The notes beneath the pieces were generated by a model. It was not told the origin of the DNA. It saw only the letters and a list, made by a program, of their open reading frames with translations, and made no database searches. 58,665 nt of DNA. Source: Bacillota bacterium (GTDB lineage: Bacteria > Bacillota_I > Bacilli_A > RFN20 > CAG-288). Position 1 is the first letter of the stretch. Each line of letters begins with the position of its first letter. The stretch is taken from positions 1 through 58,665 of the forward strand of contig JAEWSJ010000030.1 of assembly GCA_023398335.1 (NCBI GenBank), written 5' to 3'. A program made the translations under genes and the position numbers. Below, in pieces: positions 33,559 to 41,556 of the stretch.

Positions 33559-33998
33559 TGATTGAAGATTACATTCTATATATCTGGCTAGGTATATTCA
33601 TAATCAGTTTTATCGTCGAAGCGTTCACAGTTGATCTTGTTTCAATTTGGTTTGCTTTTGCCGCGTTAATCGCATTGGTATTATCAGCTATTCCTGGTAT
33701 TCCTTGGTGGGTTGAAGTCATCGTCTTCTTCGTTTTAGCTCTCGGCTTTATTTTATCCGTTCGTCCTCTTGCAAAGAAATATTTGCAAAGAAACGAATCC
33801 AAATCTAATATTGATGAAATTATTGGTAAAAAAGGTAAGATAATAAAGAAGATAGATAGCTTAGATGTTGGTGAAGTTAGAATCGGAGATGTCATTTGGT
33901 CTGCAATATCTAGTGATGAAAATGATACACTAGAAGTAGATACAATTGTTGAAGTTGTTGCTGTTCAAGGTAACAAATTAGTTGTTAAAAGAAAATAA
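33558..33998 (+). CDS. NfeD-like membrane protein
   Basis: The 146-residue short-form NfeD protein has three membrane spans in the first 80 residues, including IWLGIFIISFIVEAF and the Gly/Pro-containing middle span. A C-terminal OB-fold domain (about 88-146) starts IIGKKGKIIKKIDSLDVGEVRIGDVIWSA, typical of the family. NfeD proteins work with SPFH proteins in membrane microdomains and are usually encoded beside them, as here (19 bases before the SPFH gene). It lacks the long ClpP-like protease domain of NfeD1a. Confidence 0.93.
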   Translation: MIEDYILYIWLGIFIISFIVEAFTVDLVSIWFAFAALIALVLSAIPGIPWWVEVIVFFVLALGFILSVRPLAKKYLQRNESKSNIDEIIGKKGKIIKKIDSLDVGEVRIGDVIWSAISSDENDTLEVDTIVEVVAVQGNKLVVKRK

Positions 33999-34017
33999 CC
34001 AATAGGAGGTACATCAA

Positions 34018-34968
34018 ATGGTTGGTATTATTATCGCTTGTGTCGTATGTGGTCTATTACTTATTATTGCCGCGTCTGGTATTCGTATTGTTAAACAAAC
34101 AAACAAATACATCATTGAAAGACTTGGTGGCTTCCATCAAGCTTGGGGTGTTGGATTTCACTATTTAATTCCTTTTGTTGATAGAATCGCTAAAGTTGTT
34201 TCCATGAAGGAACAAATTAAAGATTTCGATCCACAGCCAGTTATTACAAAAGATAACGTTACAATGCAAATTGATACCGTTGTCTTCTTCCAAGTAACTG
34301 ATCCAAAATTATATACTTACGGTGTTGAAAGTCCAATCACCGCTATCGAAAATTTATCCGCTACTACTTTACGTAACATTATCGGTGAACTCGATTTAGA
34401 TGAAACATTAACTTCCCGTGATATTATTAACTCCAGAATGAGATCCATTCTCGATGAAGCCACCGATCCATGGGGTATTAAAGTTACTAGAGTTGAAGTC
34501 AAGAACATTCTCCCTCCAAAAGACATCAGAGATGCAATGGAAAGACAAATGAGAGCTGAACGTGAAAGACGTGAAAAGATTCTTCTTGCTGAAGGTCAAA
34601 AGAGTTCTGCAATTCTTATCGCCGAAGGTAATAAAGAATCCGCTATTCTTAACGCTGAAGCTGAAAAGCAAGCCGCTATTAAGAAAGCTGAAGCCCAAGC
34701 CGAAGCTATTCTCAAAGTCAAAAAAGCTGAAGCTGAAGGTGAATTATTAGTAAGAGATGCCGAAGCTAAAGGTTTAGATATGCTTAAGAAAGCTGCTCCA
34801 GATACAGCCGTCTTAACCCTTAAGTCTTATGAAGCCTTAGCGAAAGTTGCAGATGGTCAATCAACAAAGATTATCGTTCCATCCGACTTACAAAATGTTG
34901 CAACATTAGCAACAAGTATCGCTGAAATTGTCAAAACAAATACTCCTTCTAAAAAAGATACAAAATAA
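34018..34968 (+). CDS. SPFH/stomatin-like protein (slipin/paraslipin)
   Basis: The 316-residue protein has an N-terminal membrane segment (2-22) and the SPFH domain (about 25-180, with ERLGGFHQAWGVGFHYLIPFVDRI, and DATVVFFQ-like strands around 85). A long Ala/Glu-rich coiled coil follows (180-260, ILIAEGNKESAILNAEAEKQAA), then a C-terminal segment. It oligomerises into membrane rings and organises lipid domains. With its NfeD partner it makes the classic two-gene unit. A strong GGAGG precedes it and a terminator follows. Confidence 0.95.
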   Translation: MVGIIIACVVCGLLLIIAASGIRIVKQTNKYIIERLGGFHQAWGVGFHYLIPFVDRIAKVVSMKEQIKDFDPQPVITKDNVTMQIDTVVFFQVTDPKLYTYGVESPITAIENLSATTLRNIIGELDLDETLTSRDIINSRMRSILDEATDPWGIKVTRVEVKNILPPKDIRDAMERQMRAERERREKILLAEGQKSSAILIAEGNKESAILNAEAEKQAAIKKAEAQAEAILKVKKAEAEGELLVRDAEAKGLDMLKKAAPDTAVLTLKSYEALAKVADGQSTKIIVPSDLQNVATLATSIAEIVKTNTPSKKDTK

Positions 34969-34982
34969 TTAGATAGATTATT

Positions 34983-35019
34983 AGCCGCATCAATATTATT
35001 GTTGTTGCGGCTTTTCTGT
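34983..35019 (+). terminator. Intrinsic terminator after the SPFH gene
   Basis: A 7-bp stem AGCCGCA / TGCGGCT with a 16-base loop is followed by TTTTCTGTTT on the plus strand. Confidence 0.75.
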
Positions 35020-35050
35020 TTAAACGATAAAATAAAAGCAGGTGAAATTA

Positions 35051-36184
35051 ATGGGAAATATAAATACATATTTACGTAATGATTGCACAGAAACATTTGA
35101 ACAAAGAGAGTTTACCGATGTTGACAGCTTAATTCTCTGTCATTTAGCATACTTGCATTTCGGGCGTTCAATCGGTGGCTTGCATAAAAATCTTAAAGAC
35201 AACATTGCTTTTTCTTCTCTTGATAAGCCGCGTAAATTAGTTACTTTTAAAGCGAATAATAAAGAGTTTATTAATAAAGAATATTATAAGACCTTAGTAG
35301 CTTTATTAAATGAAAAAGATGTGCGTTTTAGAAATGTAGAAATGAATTATCATTTAAGTTTTTTACGTAAAAAACCCGCGATTCAATTTTCCGCAATAGT
35401 CTATTTTTTAGATGATAAAAGAGTTTATATTGCCTTTAGAGGGTCAGATGGATCAACCGCTGGCTACAGAGAAGATATGGAAATGTCATTTTCGAATAGT
35501 TTACCGGGTCAAAAAGTTGCGGTTAAGTATCTCGACGAAGTAATATCGAAGCTTTCCAATGATAAAATTATCTTTATTGGTGGTCATTCCAAAGGTGGAA
35601 ATTTTGCTAAGTACGCTTTTTTATATTCACGTTATAAAGATCGAATAAAGAAAATATTCGACCATGATGGTCCTGGTTTTCTAGAAAACATCGAAGCAGA
35701 TCCCGACTACAAAGAAATGTGTTTGAAACTTGTACGCAGTGTTCCAGAATACGATGTTGTCGGTTTGCTTTTATATAATCCACAACAGAAGAAAGTAGTT
35801 CTTTCTTCTGCAACTTCTCCATTAGAACAGCACTTTCCACATACATGGAAAATAGAAAAAAAGATGTTCTTATGCAAAGATACAACTACCAAAGCATCAA
35901 AAACAATTGATATTTCTATTCGCTTATGGCTTAAAGAATTACCAATAGCTAAAAGAAGAAAGGTTGTTCGTCTAGTCTTTGATGTTTTAGAAAAGAATAA
36001 TATATCTTCAATAGACGACTTTAAGATGGGTGCTTTTAAGAAAATGAGAATTATATTTAAAACCTATAGTGCTGTTAATCCAGAAGATAAAAAACTAATT
36101 AGGAACACCTTATATTCATTATTTAGATGTATGTTTAGTGCTAAAAAAGAAGTCGAAACTATTCAATTAAAGGAAACAAATTAA
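35051..36184 (+). CDS. Mbeg1-like alpha/beta hydrolase (DUF2974), second copy
   Basis: The start at 35051 (377 residues) is chosen because AGGTGA lies 6 bases before its ATG; a GTG at 35042 is part of that site. Family blocks are AFRGSDGSTAGYREDMEMSF (about 128-147), the nucleophile elbow GGHSKGGNFA with Ser180, and DHDGPGFLEN near 213. It is clearly homologous to the protein of 21253-22389, sharing block order and length, but diverged in between. It is predicted cytosolic. The substrate is unknown. The gene has a terminator in front and stands alone, unlike the first copy. Confidence 0.85.
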   Translation: MGNINTYLRNDCTETFEQREFTDVDSLILCHLAYLHFGRSIGGLHKNLKDNIAFSSLDKPRKLVTFKANNKEFINKEYYKTLVALLNEKDVRFRNVEMNYHLSFLRKKPAIQFSAIVYFLDDKRVYIAFRGSDGSTAGYREDMEMSFSNSLPGQKVAVKYLDEVISKLSNDKIIFIGGHSKGGNFAKYAFLYSRYKDRIKKIFDHDGPGFLENIEADPDYKEMCLKLVRSVPEYDVVGLLLYNPQQKKVVLSSATSPLEQHFPHTWKIEKKMFLCKDTTTKASKTIDISIRLWLKELPIAKRRKVVRLVFDVLEKNNISSIDDFKMGAFKKMRIIFKTYSAVNPEDKKLIRNTLYSLFRCMFSAKKEVETIQLKETN

Positions 36185-36253
36185 GCCTTCTAACCAAATA
36201 AAATCAAGTGAATATCAACAATAAATTTCATATAGTAAATATTCTATTTATTA

Positions 36254-36262
36254 TGGTATAAT
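36254..36262 (+). promoter_or_regulatory. Extended -10 promoter of the loop-membrane protein gene
   Basis: TGGTATAAT carries a perfect TATAAT at 36257-36262 with the TGn extension, 46 bases before the start codon. No good -35 box is seen. Confidence 0.55.
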
Positions 36263-36308
36263 TTAAAACGATGTTAATATAATTAACACGTTAGACAAGG
36301 ACAATAAA

Positions 36309-37367
36309 ATGAACACAATAAAATTCTTATTTAAATCTTTAGTACAAAACACCTGTATCTTACTTGAAAAGCAAAAATGGTGGTTAGCTCTTATCGTTTT
36401 GTTAACTTCTCTTGTTATTTGCGTATCTCCAACATTATCAACCGGTTATACCTCTAATGTTGCAACATACTTAAATACTTCAAAGGATGCAGCAATTGAT
36501 AAAGGTTTAGCAAAATTTGCCTTAGATATCAACGATGAAAATTCCGTTGTAATAGAAAATAACACGTTAACCTCTACTGGAATTTTTGCTCCACTTGCTG
36601 ATTTAACCAGTGAATCCGCTGCTTCAACAGTATATCAACCAAATAAATCTTATACTCATATTGATGGAGATAAATCAATCACTGTATTAAGAACCTATTT
36701 CCTTAATCTTGATTCAACTAATTCGCAAGACTTAGCAACCTTGACTTCGTTCAGAAACGTTTCTATTCTTAAGTCCGGTAGTTCCACATCAACAACCGCT
36801 AAAGAAATTCAATCTTCATATATTATTTTTACAAAGAACGCTTTCTATATTTATATCTATCAAGCTAAAGGCGCAATCTTAACTACTAATCCACTTGTTT
36901 ACTTCTCTGGTGTCTTCACTGAAGAAGCATTCAAAGCTAAATACGATTTAGCCACAATGAAAACTATCGCTGAAACAACAAACAACGATAAAGCTATCGA
37001 AGCAAACTGGGTAAAATTCTTCAATGAAGCTTATGCTCCAGTCAATGTTAGAAGCACGTGGATTTCAGTCGGTACATATTTAGGAATTGATTTTGCAGTA
37101 ATTTTCTTCTCAGGATTAATTTTCTTCCTCTTCTCTAGAGGTAAGAATAGCATTAAACACTATTCATTCTTAGAAGCTGAAAAGATCGCCTCATTTATGG
37201 CCTTAACTCCAGCCGTTATCTCCGCTGTTGTTTCTGTATTTATGTCACAGTTTGGAATATTCATCTTCTTAGTTGCCATCGCATTTAGAATGATGTCCGC
37301 TGTCTCAAAACTAAACGGTAACAATAGTTCTTCTTCCTCTGGTCCAGTCTACAAAGCTAGATCATAA
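36309..37367 (+). CDS. Membrane protein with large extracytoplasmic loop, unknown
   Basis: The 352-residue protein has one N-terminal span (about 25-45, after KQKWW), an outer loop of about 200 residues rich in Ser, Thr and Asn, and two to three C-terminal spans (about 252-272 and 292-332). It ends in a Ser-rich basic tail. The topology resembles DUF1189/maltodextrin-cluster membrane proteins, but I see no decisive motif. It stands alone, between a promoter with an extended -10 box and a terminator. Function unknown; a sensor or envelope-associated role would fit the shape. Confidence 0.75.
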   Translation: MNTIKFLFKSLVQNTCILLEKQKWWLALIVLLTSLVICVSPTLSTGYTSNVATYLNTSKDAAIDKGLAKFALDINDENSVVIENNTLTSTGIFAPLADLTSESAASTVYQPNKSYTHIDGDKSITVLRTYFLNLDSTNSQDLATLTSFRNVSILKSGSSTSTTAKEIQSSYIIFTKNAFYIYIYQAKGAILTTNPLVYFSGVFTEEAFKAKYDLATMKTIAETTNNDKAIEANWVKFFNEAYAPVNVRSTWISVGTYLGIDFAVIFFSGLIFFLFSRGKNSIKHYSFLEAEKIASFMALTPAVISAVVSVFMSQFGIFIFLVAIAFRMMSAVSKLNGNNSSSSSGPVYKARS

Positions 37368-37380
37368 TTCAATCAAATCA

Positions 37381-37415
37381 AACTGCAACTTAACAAAAAT
37401 TTGTTGCAGTTTTTT
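37381..37415. terminator. Terminator between convergent genes
   Basis: A 9-bp perfect stem AACTGCAAC / GTTGCAGTT is followed by TTTTTT on the plus strand and a weaker T-rich run on the minus strand. It sits between the loop-membrane protein gene and the GH2 gene. Confidence 0.85.
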
Positions 37416-37416
37416 G

Positions 37417-39765
37417 TTATTCGACGATAATTGTTATCGTATGCTCTCCAAGTATTGATGAATATCTTATTAATACTTTTCCTTTAGATTCCGGTCTAAT
37501 AACTGCTTGGGCTCGTCCGTAATATGTTTTTGTGGAGTTTGATAAATGTCCTTCTTTGCAATAAGGAATTGCGCTCCCAAATCCCAATAATGAACCATTT
37601 TCGATAGATTCTATTTTTATGTTGATATCTTGTTGAGTTTTTAACACCCCATTATTGTCATTAACATATAAATTTAAATAGACTAAATCGTCTATACTAA
37701 TTTTCTCCTGTTCAGGAATAGCGTTAAGTATCTTAGAGTCATTATCAGCCTTTAATATACACTCACCAACTATTTTTTTATCTTTAGAAAGTGCGACTGC
37801 TTTTAATTCACTACCGTTGTATTTTGTAGTGAATCTTTTTACTCCTTTTTTACTCATCTTTCCCTTTTTAATTAATTTACCATCAATGTATATTTCATAA
37901 TATGGTTCAAGCGAATATATCTCAATTCCTACTTTTTCATTAATATAGGATGAATATGCCCATGAAGGTATTGCACGAGAAAATCTCCAAGCAGATGGTG
38001 AATGGGGGGCGTTTAATTCTTTAGGTGAAATCGTACCAACCTTAATAACACTATGTCTGAAAGCTACTTTCTCATAATCATTTTGAGATAAAGAGTCTCC
38101 CAATAAATCAAGCATTCCAGAAGAAGCTGATATCCAGCCGCTTTTATCTTTAGTATAATCAATAGCGTTTTTAGATAGCATTGCTCCAACGCTTACTTCA
38201 CCAAGATAATCCATTCCAGCCCAAACAAAATCTCCGATAATTCTCTTATGTTTATTTGCTAACCTCATGAATTCAACTGCGTCATTACAAAATGTTTCAG
38301 TTCCAAGAATAATTCGGTTTGGATACTTTATTAAATCTTTTTCGTATCTTTTAATTCCGTAGTTATATCCAGCAATATCAAGTTTACTAAATGCTCCTTT
38401 AGTATATTTATCAACCATTCTAATCGTCGCACCTGTTTTCATAAAATTCGCACCAAAAATACCAGCTAAATTATTGAAAAACTCGCTTGAATTAGTTTCT
38501 TTCTTCTCAACAACATTTGATTTCTTATCACTGTATTGCGCAAATGGAGTATGAGCTAATGCGTTGAAGAAAACATTGATTCCACATGTCACCGGACGAG
38601 ATGAGTCTAATAGATGTAAACACTTTGTCATTTTATCCGTTAACTCAATTCCACGTTCAAATGCTGTCTCTCCTACTTCATTACCGATTGAATACATAAT
38701 AACAGAAGGATGGGAATAATCCTTATCCACCATATCTGATAAATCTCTGCCAAATTCATTCTCTAGATATGAGGCATAGTCATATTTTGTTTTATGAATA
38801 TACCATGAATCCGCATATTCATCTAAAACCAATAAACCTATTCGATCCGCTTCCTCAAGAAACGCAGAACTAATTGGATTATGTGCGCTTCTAATAGAAT
38901 TAAATCCGTTTGCTTTTATAAGACGTGCTTTTCGTTTATCTGAATATTCATAACCTTCCGCTCCTATTAATCCGTTATCAGAATGAATACACGCACCTAA
39001 AAGAACTACTCTTTTATTGTTAATAAGTAGCCCTTCTTCTTTACTTATAGAGATTTCTCTAACCCCAAAGGTTATTTCTTCTTTAACGTCTTTATCAATA
39101 GAAAGTACCGCATGATATAAATAGGGATTATCTACCGACCAATTAATACAGTTTGGAATTTCTATTTCATCTTCAATATAATTTGTATCGATATATGTCT
39201 TAGATAAAACTACGTTGTTTGAATCATCAGTTATCTTTAGATCTATATTCGTTCTATCTTTAGTTTTAGCACTGAGTAAAATCTTACCTAAATAACAATC
39301 TAATGTTTTGATTTTCGTTGTGCGAGGAATAAAATAATTATCTTCGTACATGTAAATATGCGCACTTCTATATATACCCGCACCAGAATACCACCGACAA
39401 TTAGGTTGATCTTTATTTTCAACTTCAATCCTTATTTCATTAACAAGCCCAAAAGTTATAAATTGAGTTGCGTCAAAGATAAAATCAACAAAGCCATTAT
39501 GTCTTTCATACGCTAATTTATCATTGATATATATCTTGCTATTATGATATATTCCTTCAAATCTAAAAAATACAGTTTTGTATTTTTTATCAATTGAAAA
39601 TGATTTGTAATAAATGTAATTATTACCTTGAAAATAAGCTCCGTTCTTTCCTGAAGGATTGATTTCTGTTCTTTTTTCATATCTCATTGCGTCATGTGGA
39701 AGATTAATCGACCTTAAAACATCTGAGCCAACTATTTGATAATACCAATTGTCGTTGAATTTCAT
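37417..39765 (-). CDS. Glycoside hydrolase family 2 (beta-galactosidase-like)
   Basis: The 782-residue enzyme has the GH2 layout: jelly-roll sugar-binding domain (1-150, with NCRWYSGAGIYR), immunoglobulin-like domain (about 150-240), and TIM barrel (about 245-580). Family marks are GFNSIRSAHNPISSAFLEEADRIGLLVLDE (about 290-320), the acid/base Glu in YSIGNEVGE (about 362-370), and the nucleophile Glu in ILGTETF (about 497-503). C-terminal beta domains follow. No signal peptide, so it should act on imported sugars. Exo-beta-galactosidase activity is most likely; glucuronidase cannot be excluded. It lies after a terminator-like hairpin downstream of the symporter gene. Confidence 0.9.
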   Translation of the reverse strand: MKFNDNWYYQIVGSDVLRSINLPHDAMRYEKRTEINPSGKNGAYFQGNNYIYYKSFSIDKKYKTVFFRFEGIYHNSKIYINDKLAYERHNGFVDFIFDATQFITFGLVNEIRIEVENKDQPNCRWYSGAGIYRSAHIYMYEDNYFIPRTTKIKTLDCYLGKILLSAKTKDRTNIDLKITDDSNNVVLSKTYIDTNYIEDEIEIPNCINWSVDNPYLYHAVLSIDKDVKEEITFGVREISISKEEGLLINNKRVVLLGACIHSDNGLIGAEGYEYSDKRKARLIKANGFNSIRSAHNPISSAFLEEADRIGLLVLDEYADSWYIHKTKYDYASYLENEFGRDLSDMVDKDYSHPSVIMYSIGNEVGETAFERGIELTDKMTKCLHLLDSSRPVTCGINVFFNALAHTPFAQYSDKKSNVVEKKETNSSEFFNNLAGIFGANFMKTGATIRMVDKYTKGAFSKLDIAGYNYGIKRYEKDLIKYPNRIILGTETFCNDAVEFMRLANKHKRIIGDFVWAGMDYLGEVSVGAMLSKNAIDYTKDKSGWISASSGMLDLLGDSLSQNDYEKVAFRHSVIKVGTISPKELNAPHSPSAWRFSRAIPSWAYSSYINEKVGIEIYSLEPYYEIYIDGKLIKKGKMSKKGVKRFTTKYNGSELKAVALSKDKKIVGECILKADNDSKILNAIPEQEKISIDDLVYLNLYVNDNNGVLKTQQDINIKIESIENGSLLGFGSAIPYCKEGHLSNSTKTYYGRAQAVIRPESKGKVLIRYSSILGEHTITIIVE

Positions 39766-39780
39766 CTTATTACTCCTACA

Positions 39781-39810
39781 TAAAATGGCTTAATTATTGG
39801 TTAAGCCATT
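39781..39810 (-). terminator. Hairpin terminator or attenuator between symporter and GH2 genes
   Basis: A 10-bp perfect stem AATGGCTTAA / TTAAGCCATT is followed by only TTTT on the minus strand. It may reduce rather than stop transcription into the GH2 gene, since no separate promoter is seen. Confidence 0.6.
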
Positions 39811-39820
39811 GTTAACTTAT

Positions 39821-41554
39821 TTATTTTTTCTTACTAGACTTCTTTAACTGATACTTCTTTTCTTCTTCTTCGAAATCCAGATGCTTCTTTTCACATCTAT
39901 CTTTTAGTTCTTTAATTCTAGCTTCCTCTTCTTCTTTTTCCGCTTGCTCTTGTTCAAGTTTCAATCTTTCGGCTGGCTCGATCCAGTTTTCACCTCTTGA
40001 AAGAACTGCCGCTTTTTGTCTTTCAACAATTTGCTTTTGTTCTGAATCAAGATTTTTTTCAACATTGAATAAGAATATTAATATTGCACAAATTCCAAAG
40101 GCAATTGTTTCAATCCATAAATAAGAAATAGAAATGTTGGATAAGACTCCTGAATTTTGAACAAATGTTGTTGTAATTGTTCCATCAACATTGGTTGTCG
40201 TATATAAAATGTCGTTGGTAATTGTTGAAGGAACCTCACCCGTAATTGGAGCGACATATCCGTTTGCACTACCTTGACCTAAAAGGCCGTTAAATATTGC
40301 AGTTCCAACACCTGTTGCCGCAACCATAATCGAACTGTAGATTGACATTGTTAAGCCATCACAACGATAACCATTCTTAGCTTCCAAATGATCTAGTTCA
40401 TCCGCTAAGAAAGCTAAGATCATATAACAAGCCGGGGCACTACCTAGACATTTTAAGGCGACACCAATAGATACCGCAATAACATTACTACCACCAATGA
40501 TAGCAATAATTCCACCGATAACACCTATTACCATTCCAACAAAAGTAACTAATCTTTTACCAAATTTGTTTGATAGTGGCCAGACGATTACCGAGGCTAC
40601 TGCCATCGGAACAGCACCAAGAACTGCGATAAGTGTTTGAGTTAATCCGCTACCACCAGAACCAATTCCCCAGAAATAGTTATCTAAGTTATATTCGCAG
40701 AAATAAACCATTGAAAGATTCTTTATCGCACCACTAAACTGAAATACTAAATAGAAAACGATAATTACCCACCACATCTTATCTTTAATTACTGCATTAA
40801 CTTGATTTTTCAAAGGTGTTTTATTCTCTTCAGAAGTTGTATTTATCGTTTCTTCTGTAACTCTTTCACGAGTATAGTAATACTGCAATAAAGTACAAAC
40901 AAAAGTAATAATACCAACGATGATAAATGCAATAGTCCAACTTGTTTGAGTTTTTAATAATAAAGAAACAAGTATTGGGAAAATCATCGAGCCCGATCCC
41001 ATTACCGCTAAACCAGCAACATTGGTAAATGACGCTAGTAAACCACGTTGTTTTGAATTACGTGTTGATAACGGAATTAACGTACTATTGGCAGTATTGT
41101 AAATTGGATAAGCAATCGCATAATAAACGTTATACGAAATTGCTAACCAAACCATTTTTGCTACTAAATTATCAAATGGTACGATAAACATTAAGATACA
41201 AGCAATACTTAAAGTAACCGAGGATAGAAGTATCCATGGTCTTGCCTTACCTTGCTTTGTTCTTGTTTTTTCAATTAATTGACCAACCACCAAGTTTCCA
41301 ACAATAATAAGAATTGTTGATAACAAAGGTAATAAAGTTAAGAATGTCGATAAGCTTTCAGATTGAACACCTGAAAACAAGATATCGGTAAAATACTTAT
41401 TTAAGAAACTAGTAAAAATACCGCTTGCTAATAAAGCTCCGAAAGGTCCTACAAAATAACCAAAAATCATCTCTTTGAACTTAACGTTTGCCGCTTTAAC
41501 TTTTGTTCTTGTCAATGGATTATCGAAGAATTTTGAATTTTTTGTCTTTTCCAT
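39821..41554 (-). CDS. GPH-family sugar:cation symporter (MelB-like)
   Basis: The 577-residue transporter belongs to the glycoside-pentoside-hexuronide symporters, which take up glycosides with Na+ or H+. About twelve spans lie within residues 30-510, with the typical early segment FKEMIFGYFVGPFGALLASGIF and the cytoplasmic loop IEKTRTKQGKARPWILL near 95-112. It is longer than usual: a charged coiled-coil-like tail of about 60 residues (Glu, Lys and Arg-rich) ends in KKSSKKK. It lies 2 bases from the GH78 gene and is read after it, so it likely imports rhamnose-containing glycosides. Confidence 0.9.
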   Translation of the reverse strand: MEKTKNSKFFDNPLTRTKVKAANVKFKEMIFGYFVGPFGALLASGIFTSFLNKYFTDILFSGVQSESLSTFLTLLPLLSTILIIVGNLVVGQLIEKTRTKQGKARPWILLSSVTLSIACILMFIVPFDNLVAKMVWLAISYNVYYAIAYPIYNTANSTLIPLSTRNSKQRGLLASFTNVAGLAVMGSGSMIFPILVSLLLKTQTSWTIAFIIVGIITFVCTLLQYYYTRERVTEETINTTSEENKTPLKNQVNAVIKDKMWWVIIVFYLVFQFSGAIKNLSMVYFCEYNLDNYFWGIGSGGSGLTQTLIAVLGAVPMAVASVIVWPLSNKFGKRLVTFVGMVIGVIGGIIAIIGGSNVIAVSIGVALKCLGSAPACYMILAFLADELDHLEAKNGYRCDGLTMSIYSSIMVAATGVGTAIFNGLLGQGSANGYVAPITGEVPSTITNDILYTTTNVDGTITTTFVQNSGVLSNISISYLWIETIAFGICAILIFLFNVEKNLDSEQKQIVERQKAAVLSRGENWIEPAERLKLEQEQAEKEEEEARIKELKDRCEKKHLDFEEEEKKYQLKKSSKKK

Positions 41555-41556
41555 AA

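Noticed and set aside
35042..35050. GTG start for the second Mbeg1-like gene
   Set aside because: The GTG is part of the AGGTGA ribosome site for the ATG at 35051.
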